Of a stretch of DNA of 64,000 nucleotides, positions 16,914 through 24,949 are shown in pieces; positions within the stretch are counted from its first letter, which is position 1; the number at the start of each line of letters is the position of its first letter. Position numbers and translations under genes: made by a program. Source of the DNA: Faecalispora anaeroviscerum (GTDB lineage Bacteria > Bacillota > Clostridia > Oscillospirales > Acutalibacteraceae); NCBI RefSeq assembly GCF_947568225.1, contig NZ_CANOOQ010000001.1, positions 2,108,001 to 2,172,000 of the forward strand. Direction: 5' to 3'. The notes under the pieces are model-generated. The model was given only the letters and a program-made list of their open reading frames with translations, ran no database searches and was not told the origin of the DNA.

Positions 16914-17756
16914 TCAACCCTTTACGGCTCCGGCCGTAAGCCCCGCAATGAATTGTTTATTCGTGAAGAAATAGAGGGTCAGCACAGGAATAATCGCGAG
17001 CGACGCGCCCGCCAGCATGATATGCCATTCCGCGGCGGCAAACACGCTGTATTTCAGCTGAACAACCGCCACCGTGAGAGTTGTGAGGCGCTTGTTCGAC
17101 ATAGTAAGAACCAACGTGGTGATGTAATCGTTCCATGTATTGCGGAAGGTAAAAAGCGCTACCACACCCAGAATCGGCCGTACCAGAGGCACAATGATCT
17201 GCCACCAGGTTCTGAAAATGCTGCAGCCGTCAATGCGCGCGGCTTCATCCAGCTCCTTCGGCACGCCCTTGACAAAGCCCATCACCAGAAACACATTGGC
17301 GATCTGCCCGCCGGTGAGCACCAGTACCAAAGACAGCATCGATTTGCTCATGCCAACCTTGTCAAGTAGCTGCATAATTGGGAACAGCGCAACCGAGCCG
17401 ATCGAAACAAACATCATTGCGCCGTAAGAAACCATCATTAAACGCTTGCCAACAAAATCGAACCGGGCCAGTATGTAGCCGGAAAGCGAGGTCGTTACCA
17501 CGGCCAGGGCCATGGTGGCCAAGCTGACGATCAGGCTGTTTTTACCATACTCCAAAAAATTTGATTTCACGAAGGCGGTGTAATAATTTTCCCACTGAGG
17601 AACCGCTGGCAACACCGAGCTGCCCAGATTAAGCTCCGCATTCGTTTTCAGCGAACCAAGCAATGCATATAATACAGGATACACCGTAAAGACGATCAGT
17701 ACAAGTATGATCGACCAGGAAATGAGCCTTCCCAGCAAAATTCCGATTTTTCGCAT
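16914..17756 (-). CDS. Carbohydrate ABC transporter permease (MalG/LacG type)
   Basis: This is an inner-membrane subunit of a CUT1-class sugar importer. It has six predicted membrane segments and the EAA loop (ELDEAARIDGCS) that contacts the ATPase, near residues 175-190. It ends with the FIAGLTAGAVKG tail usual for the MalG branch. 280 aa is the normal length. It lies between the partner permease (36 bp upstream) and the kinase gene. No ATPase gene is present here; CUT1 importers often share an MsmK/UgpC-type ATPase encoded elsewhere. The substrate is unknown. Confidence 0.92.
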   Translation of the reverse strand: MRKIGILLGRLISWSIILVLIVFTVYPVLYALLGSLKTNAELNLGSSVLPAVPQWENYYTAFVKSNFLEYGKNSLIVSLATMALAVVTTSLSGYILARFDFVGKRLMMVSYGAMMFVSIGSVALFPIMQLLDKVGMSKSMLSLVLVLTGGQIANVFLVMGFVKGVPKELDEAARIDGCSIFRTWWQIIVPLVRPILGVVALFTFRNTWNDYITTLVLTMSNKRLTTLTVAVVQLKYSVFAAAEWHIMLAGASLAIIPVLTLYFFTNKQFIAGLTAGAVKG

Positions 17757-17792
17757 CTTTTTCCACCTGCTTTCCGGGATAAGCCCCTACGC

Positions 17793-18719
17793 TCAATACA
17801 GATCATCCAGCTTTCTGGCAAACACCAGATAAACAACTGTCACAATACCAACGATCCCCGCGGCTACAACACTGACCGCGGCGCCGTAACCGAACTGGGT
17901 GACGATCATGGAGCCGGGCGCGATTGGGAAGAAGAACTGGTACGCGTACAGGAACATGATCATGGTTGCGTTCACGGGGCCGCCCTCTGTCAGAACCATC
18001 ACAGTGCTCATATCCTGGAACGCGATGACGATCGAGAGCATCAGGATCATTTTCAGGATGGGGCCAAGCATCGGCAGGGTAATGTACCAGATGCGCTGCC
18101 ACCAGTTCACGCCGTCCAGATTGGCGCTTTCATAGGTCTCCTCTGAAATCCCCTGAAGCCCGGCCAGAAAATAGATCATATAATTGCCCAGACCGCCCCA
18201 GATGCCGATGATAATCACCGTCAGCATGGCGTGCTCCTGCCCCAGCCAGTTGAAGGGCAGTTCCGAAAGACCAAGCTTCATCATATATTTATTGACCTCG
18301 CCATTATAAACATTGAACAGCAGATAAAATACCAGCGCCATCACGGCGGAGCTCATAATGGTGGGCAAAAACAGGGTCGCGCGTAAAAAGCCCGCGCCCT
18401 TTAATGTTTTCTGGTTCAGCATCAGCGCCGAGAAAAAAGCGAGCGGAATCACCAGCCCGATTTTACCCGCCGCATAGATGAAGGTGTTTGTCACGGACGT
18501 CCAAAAAACGGGGTCGTTGGTAAACAGGCGCTTGAAATTGTCAAACCCGATAAAAACGGGCACTCCGGTACCAAGGCCCCCATAAGAATAAAACATGAAC
18601 CGGAAGGTCCAGATAATTGGGTATACGGACAGCAATAGGAAGAGAAACAGATTCGGCGCCAGCATCCCGTAAATTTGCAGGCTCTCTTTTAAGTCCCTTT
18701 TTGCCCTGATCTTTTTCAT
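17793..18719 (-). CDS. Carbohydrate ABC transporter permease (MalF/LacF/UgpA type)
   Basis: Partner permease of the same CUT1 importer. It starts MKKIRAKRDLKESLQIYGML behind AAAGGAGGG and has about six membrane segments. Its EAA-like loop is ISEETYESANLDGVNWWQR, near residues 200-220. The 308-aa start is preferred to a frame opening 29 codons upstream, which would run through the attenuator region. A strong terminator-like hairpin separates it from the binding-protein gene, so permeases are probably made at lower levels. Confidence 0.92.
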   Translation of the reverse strand: MKKIRAKRDLKESLQIYGMLAPNLFLFLLLSVYPIIWTFRFMFYSYGGLGTGVPVFIGFDNFKRLFTNDPVFWTSVTNTFIYAAGKIGLVIPLAFFSALMLNQKTLKGAGFLRATLFLPTIMSSAVMALVFYLLFNVYNGEVNKYMMKLGLSELPFNWLGQEHAMLTVIIIGIWGGLGNYMIYFLAGLQGISEETYESANLDGVNWWQRIWYITLPMLGPILKMILMLSIVIAFQDMSTVMVLTEGGPVNATMIMFLYAYQFFFPIAPGSMIVTQFGYGAAVSVVAAGIVGIVTVVYLVFARKLDDLY

Positions 18720-18811
18720 CGATTCCGGCCCTCCTTTCAAAGCATTGCTCAAATTATTCCCTGTTTTGACCCGGAACGTTGCCAAACGCTCCGGATCAAT
18801 CCGCAAAAAAA

Positions 18812-18850
18812 CGCAGGCCGCCTTGTATGGTATGATTTCGGCGGCCTGCG
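18812..18850 (-). terminator. Terminator/attenuator between binding protein and permease genes
   Basis: Perfect 11-bp arms CGCAGGCCGCC / GGCGGCCTGCG with a 17-nt loop, followed on the minus strand by seven T. It lies in mid-operon, so partial read-through is expected, giving more binding protein than permease. Confidence 0.8.
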
Positions 18851-18876
18851 CCTCAACAGGAGAAGCTTATTTTCCG

Positions 18877-20286
18877 TTAGCCGTTGGGTTTAGCGGGGTC
18901 CCAATTTGCAATTTTCAGTTCTTTGCCCTTGCCCTCCTGAATTCCCTTCTGCAAGGCGGCGTTGTAGCGGTCGGTCAAAGCCTTGAGGCCGGCCTTGATG
19001 TCGCCTGTGCCAAGAATCATGGAGGCAAGTTCGGTATACTGGTCGTTGCCCTCTACGATCACGGCCTGGCTGTTCAGCTCCTGCGGAGTGGCCGGCCAGA
19101 ACTTATCGGTCGCGCCAAGCAGTCCGTTTTCTTTGCCCTTCAAAATCTCGGGGGCGCTGACCTTGCTCTTCAGGTCATCTACCATCACGCTGCCCAGGCC
19201 GGCCTCGTGATACGCCTTGACGAAATCGTCGGAATAGAAAAGGTCGTTGCAGGCCTTCCACGCTTTTTCAGGGGCCTTGCAGGTCTTGGTGATCATATAG
19301 CCCTTATAAGGCTGAATCGACTGGGAATACACCTTGCCGTCGAGGGTGGGAAGCTGCGCCACGTTCCATTTTTCCTTAGTGGGGAACTGGCTCGCATACA
19401 CGCCGGGGTCGGCGTGTGACCACGAAATGTACATGCCGATTTTGCCTGCCGCAAACTGTGTGCGCAGCGGGTCAATGTCCAGTGATTCGCAGCCGGGGAA
19501 CGCGATTCCGGTTGTGAAAATGGTGCGGAACTCCTTAACCGCTCCCTCATACATGGAAAAGTCATAGGCTCCCTTGCCAAAATCGTAGCCCTGCTTGGTT
19601 CCGCCGGAACGCTCCACAATAAAATCAATTGAGCGCTGCAGTGCGGATGAAGGGCTCTTCAGGTTCATGGCGAAGCCGTAAACGCCCTCTCCCTTGAGCT
19701 TGTCGGTAATGATCTTTGCGGTCTGAGTCAGCTCCGCCATGGTTTTCGGCGGCTCTTTGATTCCGCATTTCTCAAAAATGCCCTCGTTATAGAACAGGCG
19801 GCCGGTGCTGCCGAATACGGGTATGTAGTACAGCTTTCCGTCAACGGCGTCGATTCCGTTGGAAACAAGGCTCTTGTAACGGGTGCGCTGCTCGGCGGTG
19901 AGGTATTGATCGATGTCGACATACTGCCCTTGATTCACATACTTGGTGAAAATATCCGTCATGCCGGAAACGCCCACCAGGTCGGGGCCGCTGTTTGTGG
20001 AGTAGGCCATATCCAAAGCCTGCTCAAAGTTATCGGTATACATTTGATAATCGATAAAAATGCCGTCTTTGTTGGTTTTGTTGTACTCATCAATCTTTGG
20101 CTGAATAAAGCTGGCATCGGCGCGGTCCCTCGTCCACAGGACAAGTGTGGTTTTTTCAGCAGAGTCTCCTCCTGCGCTCTGCGCTGAACCTCCGGAGCTT
20201 GGCGTGCTGGTCTGGGTACCTCCGCAGCCCGCAAGGACACTCATGGCCAGAGTACCGGCCAACAGTACTGATAATGCCTTTTTCAA
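18877..20286 (-). CDS. Extracellular solute-binding lipoprotein of a sugar ABC importer
   Basis: The signal peptide ends in a lipobox with Cys21 (SVLAGC), so the mature protein is a lipid-anchored receptor on the outer face of the membrane. A Gly/Ser/Thr linker follows, then a family 1 (MalE-like) binding fold (TTLVLWTRDRADASFIQPKI) and the conserved LYYIPVFGSTGRLFYNEGIF segment near residue 150. 469 aa is normal. It is the first gene of the importer operon, with a promoter 48 bp upstream. Its sugar ligand cannot be read from sequence. Confidence 0.94.
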   Translation of the reverse strand: MKKALSVLLAGTLAMSVLAGCGGTQTSTPSSGGSAQSAGGDSAEKTTLVLWTRDRADASFIQPKIDEYNKTNKDGIFIDYQMYTDNFEQALDMAYSTNSGPDLVGVSGMTDIFTKYVNQGQYVDIDQYLTAEQRTRYKSLVSNGIDAVDGKLYYIPVFGSTGRLFYNEGIFEKCGIKEPPKTMAELTQTAKIITDKLKGEGVYGFAMNLKSPSSALQRSIDFIVERSGGTKQGYDFGKGAYDFSMYEGAVKEFRTIFTTGIAFPGCESLDIDPLRTQFAAGKIGMYISWSHADPGVYASQFPTKEKWNVAQLPTLDGKVYSQSIQPYKGYMITKTCKAPEKAWKACNDLFYSDDFVKAYHEAGLGSVMVDDLKSKVSAPEILKGKENGLLGATDKFWPATPQELNSQAVIVEGNDQYTELASMILGTGDIKAGLKALTDRYNAALQKGIQEGKGKELKIANWDPAKPNG

Positions 20287-20333
20287 TATGAATCCCTCCC
20301 AAAATAATTAGAGTCCGAATTGCCTCTATTTTC

Positions 20334-20361
20334 ATTATAGTTTGTTTTATACAATTTACAA
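20334..20361 (-). promoter_or_regulatory. Promoter of the sugar importer operon
   Basis: TTGTAA at 20356-20361, 16-bp spacer, TATAAT at 20334-20339 on the minus strand. The AT-rich flank likely holds the response-regulator sites. Confidence 0.6.
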
Positions 20362-20422
20362 TTTAAAATATAAAGATATTATGTTCAATTTATGATGGTC
20401 TGCTGTAAAAAGGGGCAAAAAA

Positions 20423-20450
20423 CAACACCGGATTTTAACATCCGGTGTTG
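20423..20450 (-). terminator. Terminator of the sulfur-enzyme operon
   Basis: A 10-bp stem CAACACCGGA with its complement, followed on the minus strand by TTGTTTTTTG. It lies downstream of the PatB-like gene. Confidence 0.85.
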
Positions 20451-20555
20451 AGATTATAGAAAATATACTGTGACATTTTTTCCCATATCCATCTTTCATC
20501 TTAGAGAGAACAAGTTGTCTTTCTCTGCGGGATTCCCCGCGATGTGCGTGCAGAC

Positions 20556-21722
20556 TCAGTCTGCAACCGCACGCCCCAGCTGCTCCAGCGCCTGCCGAAG
20601 CACCACGCGCGGGCAGGCAATATTAATGCGCTGAAATCCCTGACCCTCTTCGCCGAACATGGAGCCTGCATCCAGCCACAGCTTCGCCTTCTCGATCATC
20701 AGGCGGTTCAGAGCCTCATCATCAAGCCCCAAGGCCTTGCAGTCCAGCCAGATCAGGTACGTTCCCTGCGGCTCCACCAGACGGATCGCCGGCAGATGCT
20801 CCCGCAGATATTCACGTACAAAATCCAGATTGCCGACAAGGTACTCCTTCAGCTCGTCCAGCCACTGAGCGCCGCCTTCATACGCGGCCCGGCAGGCGAT
20901 CAGCCCCATCACGTTGGCCTGGCTGTACCCGGCGCGGTCCAGCTCCGCGCGCAGCGTGCGGCGGAGGCTCTGGTTGGGGATAAAAATATTCGAAATCTGC
21001 AAGCCCGCCAGATTAAACGTCTTAGTCGGCGCGGTGCAGGTGATCGTGATCTGCGCAAATTCCGGTCGAAGAGACGCGAACACCAGATGCCGGTGCCCGG
21101 GGTATGCGAAATCCGCGTGGATTTCGTCGGACACCACGGTCACGCCATGCCGCAGGCAGATTTCGCCCAGCCGCACCAACTCCTGCTCCGTCCACACACG
21201 GCCCACCGGGTTGTGGGGATTGCACAGCAGAAACAGCTTGACCTTCTGGTCCTCGATTTTTTTCTCAAAATCTTCAAAGTCGATGGAATAACCCCCATCG
21301 CGATACACCAGCGAATTGCGCACCAGCCTCCGGTCGTTGGCAAGGACGGACTCCGTAAAAGGATAGTAAACCGGGGTCTGGATCAGCACGGCATCACCCG
21401 GCTGAGTAAGCGAACGGATGGCCGCGCACAGCGCGAACACAACGCCCGGGGTTTTGATGAGCCAACCGTTTTCCACATTCCAGCCGTGCCGCGTGGAAAA
21501 CCAGTTTTGCAGCGCCTGAAAATACCGCTCGTCCGGCTCGGAATAGCCATAGATTCCGTGTTGGCAGCGCTCGGTCAGCGCTTCGTTCACGCACTCCGGC
21601 GCCGGGAAATCCATATCGGCTACCCAAAGGGGCAGCAGCCCCTCGGGCTTTCCATAGCGGGCGGCACAATCGTATTTGAGCGAATTGGTGTTTTTTCGGT
21701 TATATATGGTATCAAAAGACAT
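20556..21722 (-). CDS. PatB/MalY-type PLP aminotransferase-fold enzyme, probable cystathionine beta-lyase
   Basis: A fold-type I PLP enzyme of the MalY/PatB group, which usually cleaves C-S bonds (cystathionine or cysteine). The N-terminus reads LLPLWVADMDFPAPECVNEA as in the family. The PLP-binding region shows FLLCNPHNPVGRVW near 165 and the lysine site TAPTKTFNLAGLQ near 230. 388 aa is typical. It sits 34 bp behind the trans-sulfuration enzyme and shares an operon with the Rrf2 regulator, which favours C-S lyase over true aminotransferase activity. Confidence 0.88.
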   Translation of the reverse strand: MSFDTIYNRKNTNSLKYDCAARYGKPEGLLPLWVADMDFPAPECVNEALTERCQHGIYGYSEPDERYFQALQNWFSTRHGWNVENGWLIKTPGVVFALCAAIRSLTQPGDAVLIQTPVYYPFTESVLANDRRLVRNSLVYRDGGYSIDFEDFEKKIEDQKVKLFLLCNPHNPVGRVWTEQELVRLGEICLRHGVTVVSDEIHADFAYPGHRHLVFASLRPEFAQITITCTAPTKTFNLAGLQISNIFIPNQSLRRTLRAELDRAGYSQANVMGLIACRAAYEGGAQWLDELKEYLVGNLDFVREYLREHLPAIRLVEPQGTYLIWLDCKALGLDDEALNRLMIEKAKLWLDAGSMFGEEGQGFQRINIACPRVVLRQALEQLGRAVAD

Positions 21723-21756
21723 AGGTTTCCTCCTGAATCAATCTAAAAAGCGGATA

Positions 21757-22893
21757 TTAATCCTCGAGAGCATGGGCCAGGTCTGCGATCAGGTCGTCAG
21801 CATTCTCAATCCCGACGGAAAGGCGCAGGAGCTTATCTGTAATGCCCTTGGACTCGCGCTCCTCTGTGGGAATCTCCGCGTGTGTTTGCAGCATGGGGTA
21901 GGTAATCAGCGTTTCCACGCCGCCAAGGCTTTCGGCAAAATGAATCAGGCCTACCCGGTTCAAAATGCGCTCGGCGGTTTCGCGGCTCTCCACCTCAAAC
22001 GAAATCATAGAGCCGAAGCCGCTGGCCTGCTGTTTCGATAGCGCGTAGTGCGGGTGATCGGGCAGGCCGGTATAGAACACCTGCCTGATCTTGCTTTGAC
22101 TGGTGAGCCATTCGGCGATTTTCCTGGCGTTTCGCTCCTGGCGATCCATGCGCAGGGGCAGCGTTTTAATCCCCCGAATCAAAAGCCAGCTGTCAAACGG
22201 AGAAAGGCACGCGCCGGTGTTTTTATAAACAAAGCGAAGCCGCTCGCAGATTTGCGGGTCGTTTGCAATCGCAAAGCCTGCCAGAACATCGTTATGTCCG
22301 CCCAGGTACTTGGTGCCACTGTGTACCACAACATCCGCTCCAAGGGTCAGGGGGCGCTGCAGGTACGGCGTCAGGAAGGTGTTGTCCACAATCAGCAAAA
22401 GCCCATGGGCGTGCGCAAGCTCCGCTGTTTTTCTCAGGTCTGTCACCTGCATCATGGGATTGGTGGGAGTTTCGACAAAAACGGCCTTGGTTTCGGGCCG
22501 GATGGCAGCCTCCACCTGTTCGGGGTACGAGGTGTTCACCGCGGTAAACGAGATGCCGTTTTTCGCGTTGATATGGTGGAACAGGCGGTAAGAGCCGCCG
22601 TACAGATCGTCGGAACAAATCATATTGTCACCGGGAGAAAACAGCTCCATCACAGCGGAAATCGCCGCCATGCCAGAGGCAAACGCCAGCGCCTCCCTGC
22701 CCTGCTCGAGCCGGGCCATGGTTTCCTCCAGGTATTCCCGGGTCGGGTTTTGCACCCGCGAATAATCATACCCGGTACTTTGCCCCACACCGGGGTGAGC
22801 AAAGGTAGCCGTTTGAAAAATCGGCACGGACACAGAGCCGGTATTGTCGTAAGAACGGGAAGAGCCGTGTACACAAATCGTATTGAATTCCAT
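21757..22893 (-). CDS. Cys/Met metabolism PLP enzyme (cystathionine gamma-synthase / gamma-lyase family)
   Basis: A fold-type I PLP enzyme of trans-sulfuration. It has the YDYSRVQNPTREYLEE signature near residues 45-60, the phosphate-binding region ALAFASGMAAISAV, and the PLP-lysine motif VVHSGTKYLGGHNDVL near 195. The ATG at 22893 is preceded by AGGAG with 7-nt spacing, giving 378 aa; the longer frame starts in the leader. Paralogs differ in activity (MetB, MetC, MccB, methionine gamma-lyase) and sequence alone does not decide. Pairing with a MalY-type lyase suggests conversion between homoserine esters, cystathionine and homocysteine. Confidence 0.9.
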   Translation of the reverse strand: MEFNTICVHGSSRSYDNTGSVSVPIFQTATFAHPGVGQSTGYDYSRVQNPTREYLEETMARLEQGREALAFASGMAAISAVMELFSPGDNMICSDDLYGGSYRLFHHINAKNGISFTAVNTSYPEQVEAAIRPETKAVFVETPTNPMMQVTDLRKTAELAHAHGLLLIVDNTFLTPYLQRPLTLGADVVVHSGTKYLGGHNDVLAGFAIANDPQICERLRFVYKNTGACLSPFDSWLLIRGIKTLPLRMDRQERNARKIAEWLTSQSKIRQVFYTGLPDHPHYALSKQQASGFGSMISFEVESRETAERILNRVGLIHFAESLGGVETLITYPMLQTHAEIPTEERESKGITDKLLRLSVGIENADDLIADLAHALED

Positions 22894-22918
22894 AAAAATG
22901 CTCCTGCTTTTCAAAACA

Positions 22919-22940
22919 GGCCCTGCCAGAGGGCAGGGCC
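22919..22940 (-). terminator. Hairpin between rrf2-type gene and trans-sulfuration gene
   Basis: GGCCCTGCC / GGCAGGGCC arms with a 4-nt loop, just upstream of the ribosome site, followed by a weak T-run (TGTTTTG). It may attenuate read-through from the regulator into the enzymes. Confidence 0.5.
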
Positions 22941-23012
22941 GCGGTGTTGGCCGGAACGATCCGAGCCTCTGATGCTTAGCCAGCTTAGTCCAAGTTGGCG
23001 TAAAAGCCCTTG

Positions 23013-23459
23013 CTAAATGTAGAACATAAAGCTGTTTTCCTCGCGGTGGCGCTCCGCCTCTGTGGCCAAATCCGCCAACGTAACGGCAGAAAGGGAATCA
23101 GAGACGGCCTTGTCCAACTTTTCAAACGCGCTCAGGCGCATGGCCTTTTCAATGTCCGGGGCTTTCTCGACCACAGTGTCCTCCGCCGGTTCAAATAGCG
23201 AAAGCTCCACAGAGGACAAAACCTGGTACGCCGTAATCTGCCGCGGCATTCGCGAAAGCTGGTACCCGCCCTGCGCCCCTTTGATGGAGTTGACGAGCCC
23301 GCCTCTTTTCAGAAGAGAAAAAACCTGCTCCAGGTAAATTTTAGAGATTCCCAGTTTTTCCGATATGCTGATAACGGTAATATATTCTCCGCTCGCATAG
23401 GACTCAGACATGCTGACCATTGCGGCCAGAGCATAACGACCCTTGGCAGAAATTCTCAT
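23013..23459 (-). CDS. Rrf2-family transcriptional regulator (CymR-like)
   Basis: MRISAKGRYALAAMV starts the winged HTH typical of Rrf2 proteins, with the recognition region LGISKIYLEQVFSLLKRGGL near residues 36-55. The protein has no cysteine at all, so it cannot hold the Fe-S cluster of IscR/NsrR. It belongs with CymR/YtsR-type regulators that respond to sulfur amino acid status. Its position directly upstream of two C-S metabolism genes supports that role. 148 aa is usual. A strong sigma-A promoter precedes it. Confidence 0.9.
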   Translation of the reverse strand: MRISAKGRYALAAMVSMSESYASGEYITVISISEKLGISKIYLEQVFSLLKRGGLVNSIKGAQGGYQLSRMPRQITAYQVLSSVELSLFEPAEDTVVEKAPDIEKAMRLSAFEKLDKAVSDSLSAVTLADLATEAERHREENSFMFYI

Positions 23460-23497
23460 GAAGCAAACCCCATTTCATACTTATACTATATGATTTA

Positions 23498-23526
23498 ATG
23501 ATATTAAAAAATAAATCAATTGTCAA
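23498..23526 (-). promoter_or_regulatory. Promoter of the Rrf2 regulator / sulfur operon
   Basis: TTGACA at 23521-23526, 17-bp spacer, TATCAT at 23498-23503 on the minus strand. The AT-rich run between here and the start codon (ATCATATAGTATAAG) is a plausible autoregulatory site. Confidence 0.75.
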
Positions 23527-23543
23527 TACCCGAAATCAAAAGA

Positions 23544-23583
23544 AAAGTCTTTCCACCTGAGAATCACCCGGCGGAAAGACTTT
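23544..23583 (-). terminator. Terminator of the glycosyltransferase gene
   Basis: Arms AAAGTCTTTCC (23544-23554) and GGAAAGACTTT (23573-23583) with T-rich sequence on the minus side. Confidence 0.8.
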
Positions 23584-23625
23584 GGAGGAACATTAGGAAA
23601 ATTGAAGGCAATGACACCTGGACAA

Positions 23626-24654
23626 TCAACCCGGGGTGTCTTTTTGTATGGCGGCTTCGATCAGCCGCAGGTTTTTCTGCAAACGTTCGTTTTCGGGGCT
23701 CAGCTCCGCCGCATTGCGCGCATGCTCCAGAGCCTCGCTGAGGAGCTTCAGATTCCAGCAAGCGATCGAGCACAAATCCTGCGGGGTGTGATCCCAGGCA
23801 TAGCCCATATTGGCAAACTCCTTAGATTGCTCGCGGATGGAAAGCGCCTGCCGGGTTAGGCAGTACACCAGAGGCCAGTTCTTTTGCTGGTAAGCCATCT
23901 GTGCGAATTCCACATAGGGGTCGCGCATTTTGGGTGCTTCGGCGATCGCGCGCAGATACCATCGCGCGGCCTCCTGCGGATTCCCCAGCATATTCCAGGA
24001 ACAGGCACTCCAGCGCATTGCGGCGCTGCGTTCTTCTTCCCAGCGGGACAGGGCGAGGTACCGCTTCATCGTGTCAATACAGTTCTGCCACTGTTCTTTA
24101 TACAGATATTCGCGGCCAAGATAATACAGCATGCGGGTATCCGTTGGATTTTCCTCCACAGCGGTTTCCAGCAGGGGCAGGTAAGAGCCCCGGGATTTTG
24201 TAGAATCCGGGTAATGATCGAGTACCATGTTTTCTACGAAAACGATGTGCTCCGGCAAAGACCCGATATAAACCAAATACTCATGAACGGGGTAGCTCCA
24301 TAGGAACTCATGCCGGGAGTGGATTTTCGTGTAATAAAGCTGAAGATCCGGAGAGCCGTCTGCATGATGGCTCCAGTTATATAGGTATTTTGCGCGGGTT
24401 GTTTTCGGCCGCCAGCATTCTTCCAAAGCGGCACGCCATCCGGGAGAAAGTATCTCGTCCAGATCGGTGCATACGCAGATGTCGGCATTTTCGGGAACGT
24501 GAGACAGCGAGAGATTGCGCGCGTGATCGAACCGCCAGGGCCTGACGGCCTCCTCATACACCACGGCCCCTCTTTCACGCAGACGCTGTACGGTGCTGTC
24601 GGTGGACCCGGTGTCGGTTACAATGATTTGATCCGCCTCCCGCATCGAATCCAT
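23626..24654 (-). CDS. Family 2 glycosyltransferase with C-terminal TPR-like region
   Basis: The GT-A core is visible: DTGSTDST near residue 15 of the called frame, then the acidic DLDEIL sugar-nucleotide/metal site near 65. The C-terminal half has TPR-like helices (YYLGREYLYKEQWQNCIDTM). It resembles SunS/TPR-GT2 enzymes that glycosylate peptides or surface polymers. The called ATG is internal: upstream in frame, to about 24720, the sequence reads YLVCVYAICKNEEEFVDRW, the conserved GT2 N-terminus. Between the preceding stop and 24654 there is no ATG, GTG or TTG in frame. Either a rare start codon is used or a small indel disrupts the 5' end. Confidence 0.8.
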   Translation of the reverse strand: MDSMREADQIIVTDTGSTDSTVQRLRERGAVVYEEAVRPWRFDHARNLSLSHVPENADICVCTDLDEILSPGWRAALEECWRPKTTRAKYLYNWSHHADGSPDLQLYYTKIHSRHEFLWSYPVHEYLVYIGSLPEHIVFVENMVLDHYPDSTKSRGSYLPLLETAVEENPTDTRMLYYLGREYLYKEQWQNCIDTMKRYLALSRWEEERSAAMRWSACSWNMLGNPQEAARWYLRAIAEAPKMRDPYVEFAQMAYQQKNWPLVYCLTRQALSIREQSKEFANMGYAWDHTPQDLCSIACWNLKLLSEALEHARNAAELSPENERLQKNLRLIEAAIQKDTPG

Positions 24655-24846
24655 CCACCGATCTACAAACTCTTCCTCATTTTTGCAAATGGCATAGACG
24701 CAGACTAAGTAAGGCGTTAGGCAACTCCCCCTTTGCTGTGGTGTTGAACGCGCGATCCGATATTATCGTATGAGATTTGCCTTGTCCATTATTCCTGCGA
24801 GCGCTCTTACATATACTACAATATGTGTAATGCCAATAACCGTAAA

Positions 24847-24886
24847 AAAAGGGATGTCTCCAAAAAATATTGGAGACATCCCTTTT
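24847..24886. terminator. Bidirectional terminator after the first collagen-like gene
   Basis: Perfect 12-bp arms GGGATGTCTCCA / TGGAGACATCCC flanked by A and T runs, so it can act on both strands. Confidence 0.85.
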
Positions 24887-24949
24887 ATTTGTTTTTGCGT
24901 TTACGTTTAATAGGATCGTCTATACCTTTGATCCAATTGTTAATATCGA

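Noticed and set aside
13454..20286. Complete ABC transporter including ATPase
   Set aside because: No nucleotide-binding subunit (Walker A plus LSGGQ) is encoded in the region; it must be shared or encoded elsewhere.
22919..23012. S-box or T-box leader upstream of the sulfur amino acid enzymes
   Set aside because: The spacer is too short and lacks the conserved T-box sequence or SAM-riboswitch core; only one simple hairpin is present.
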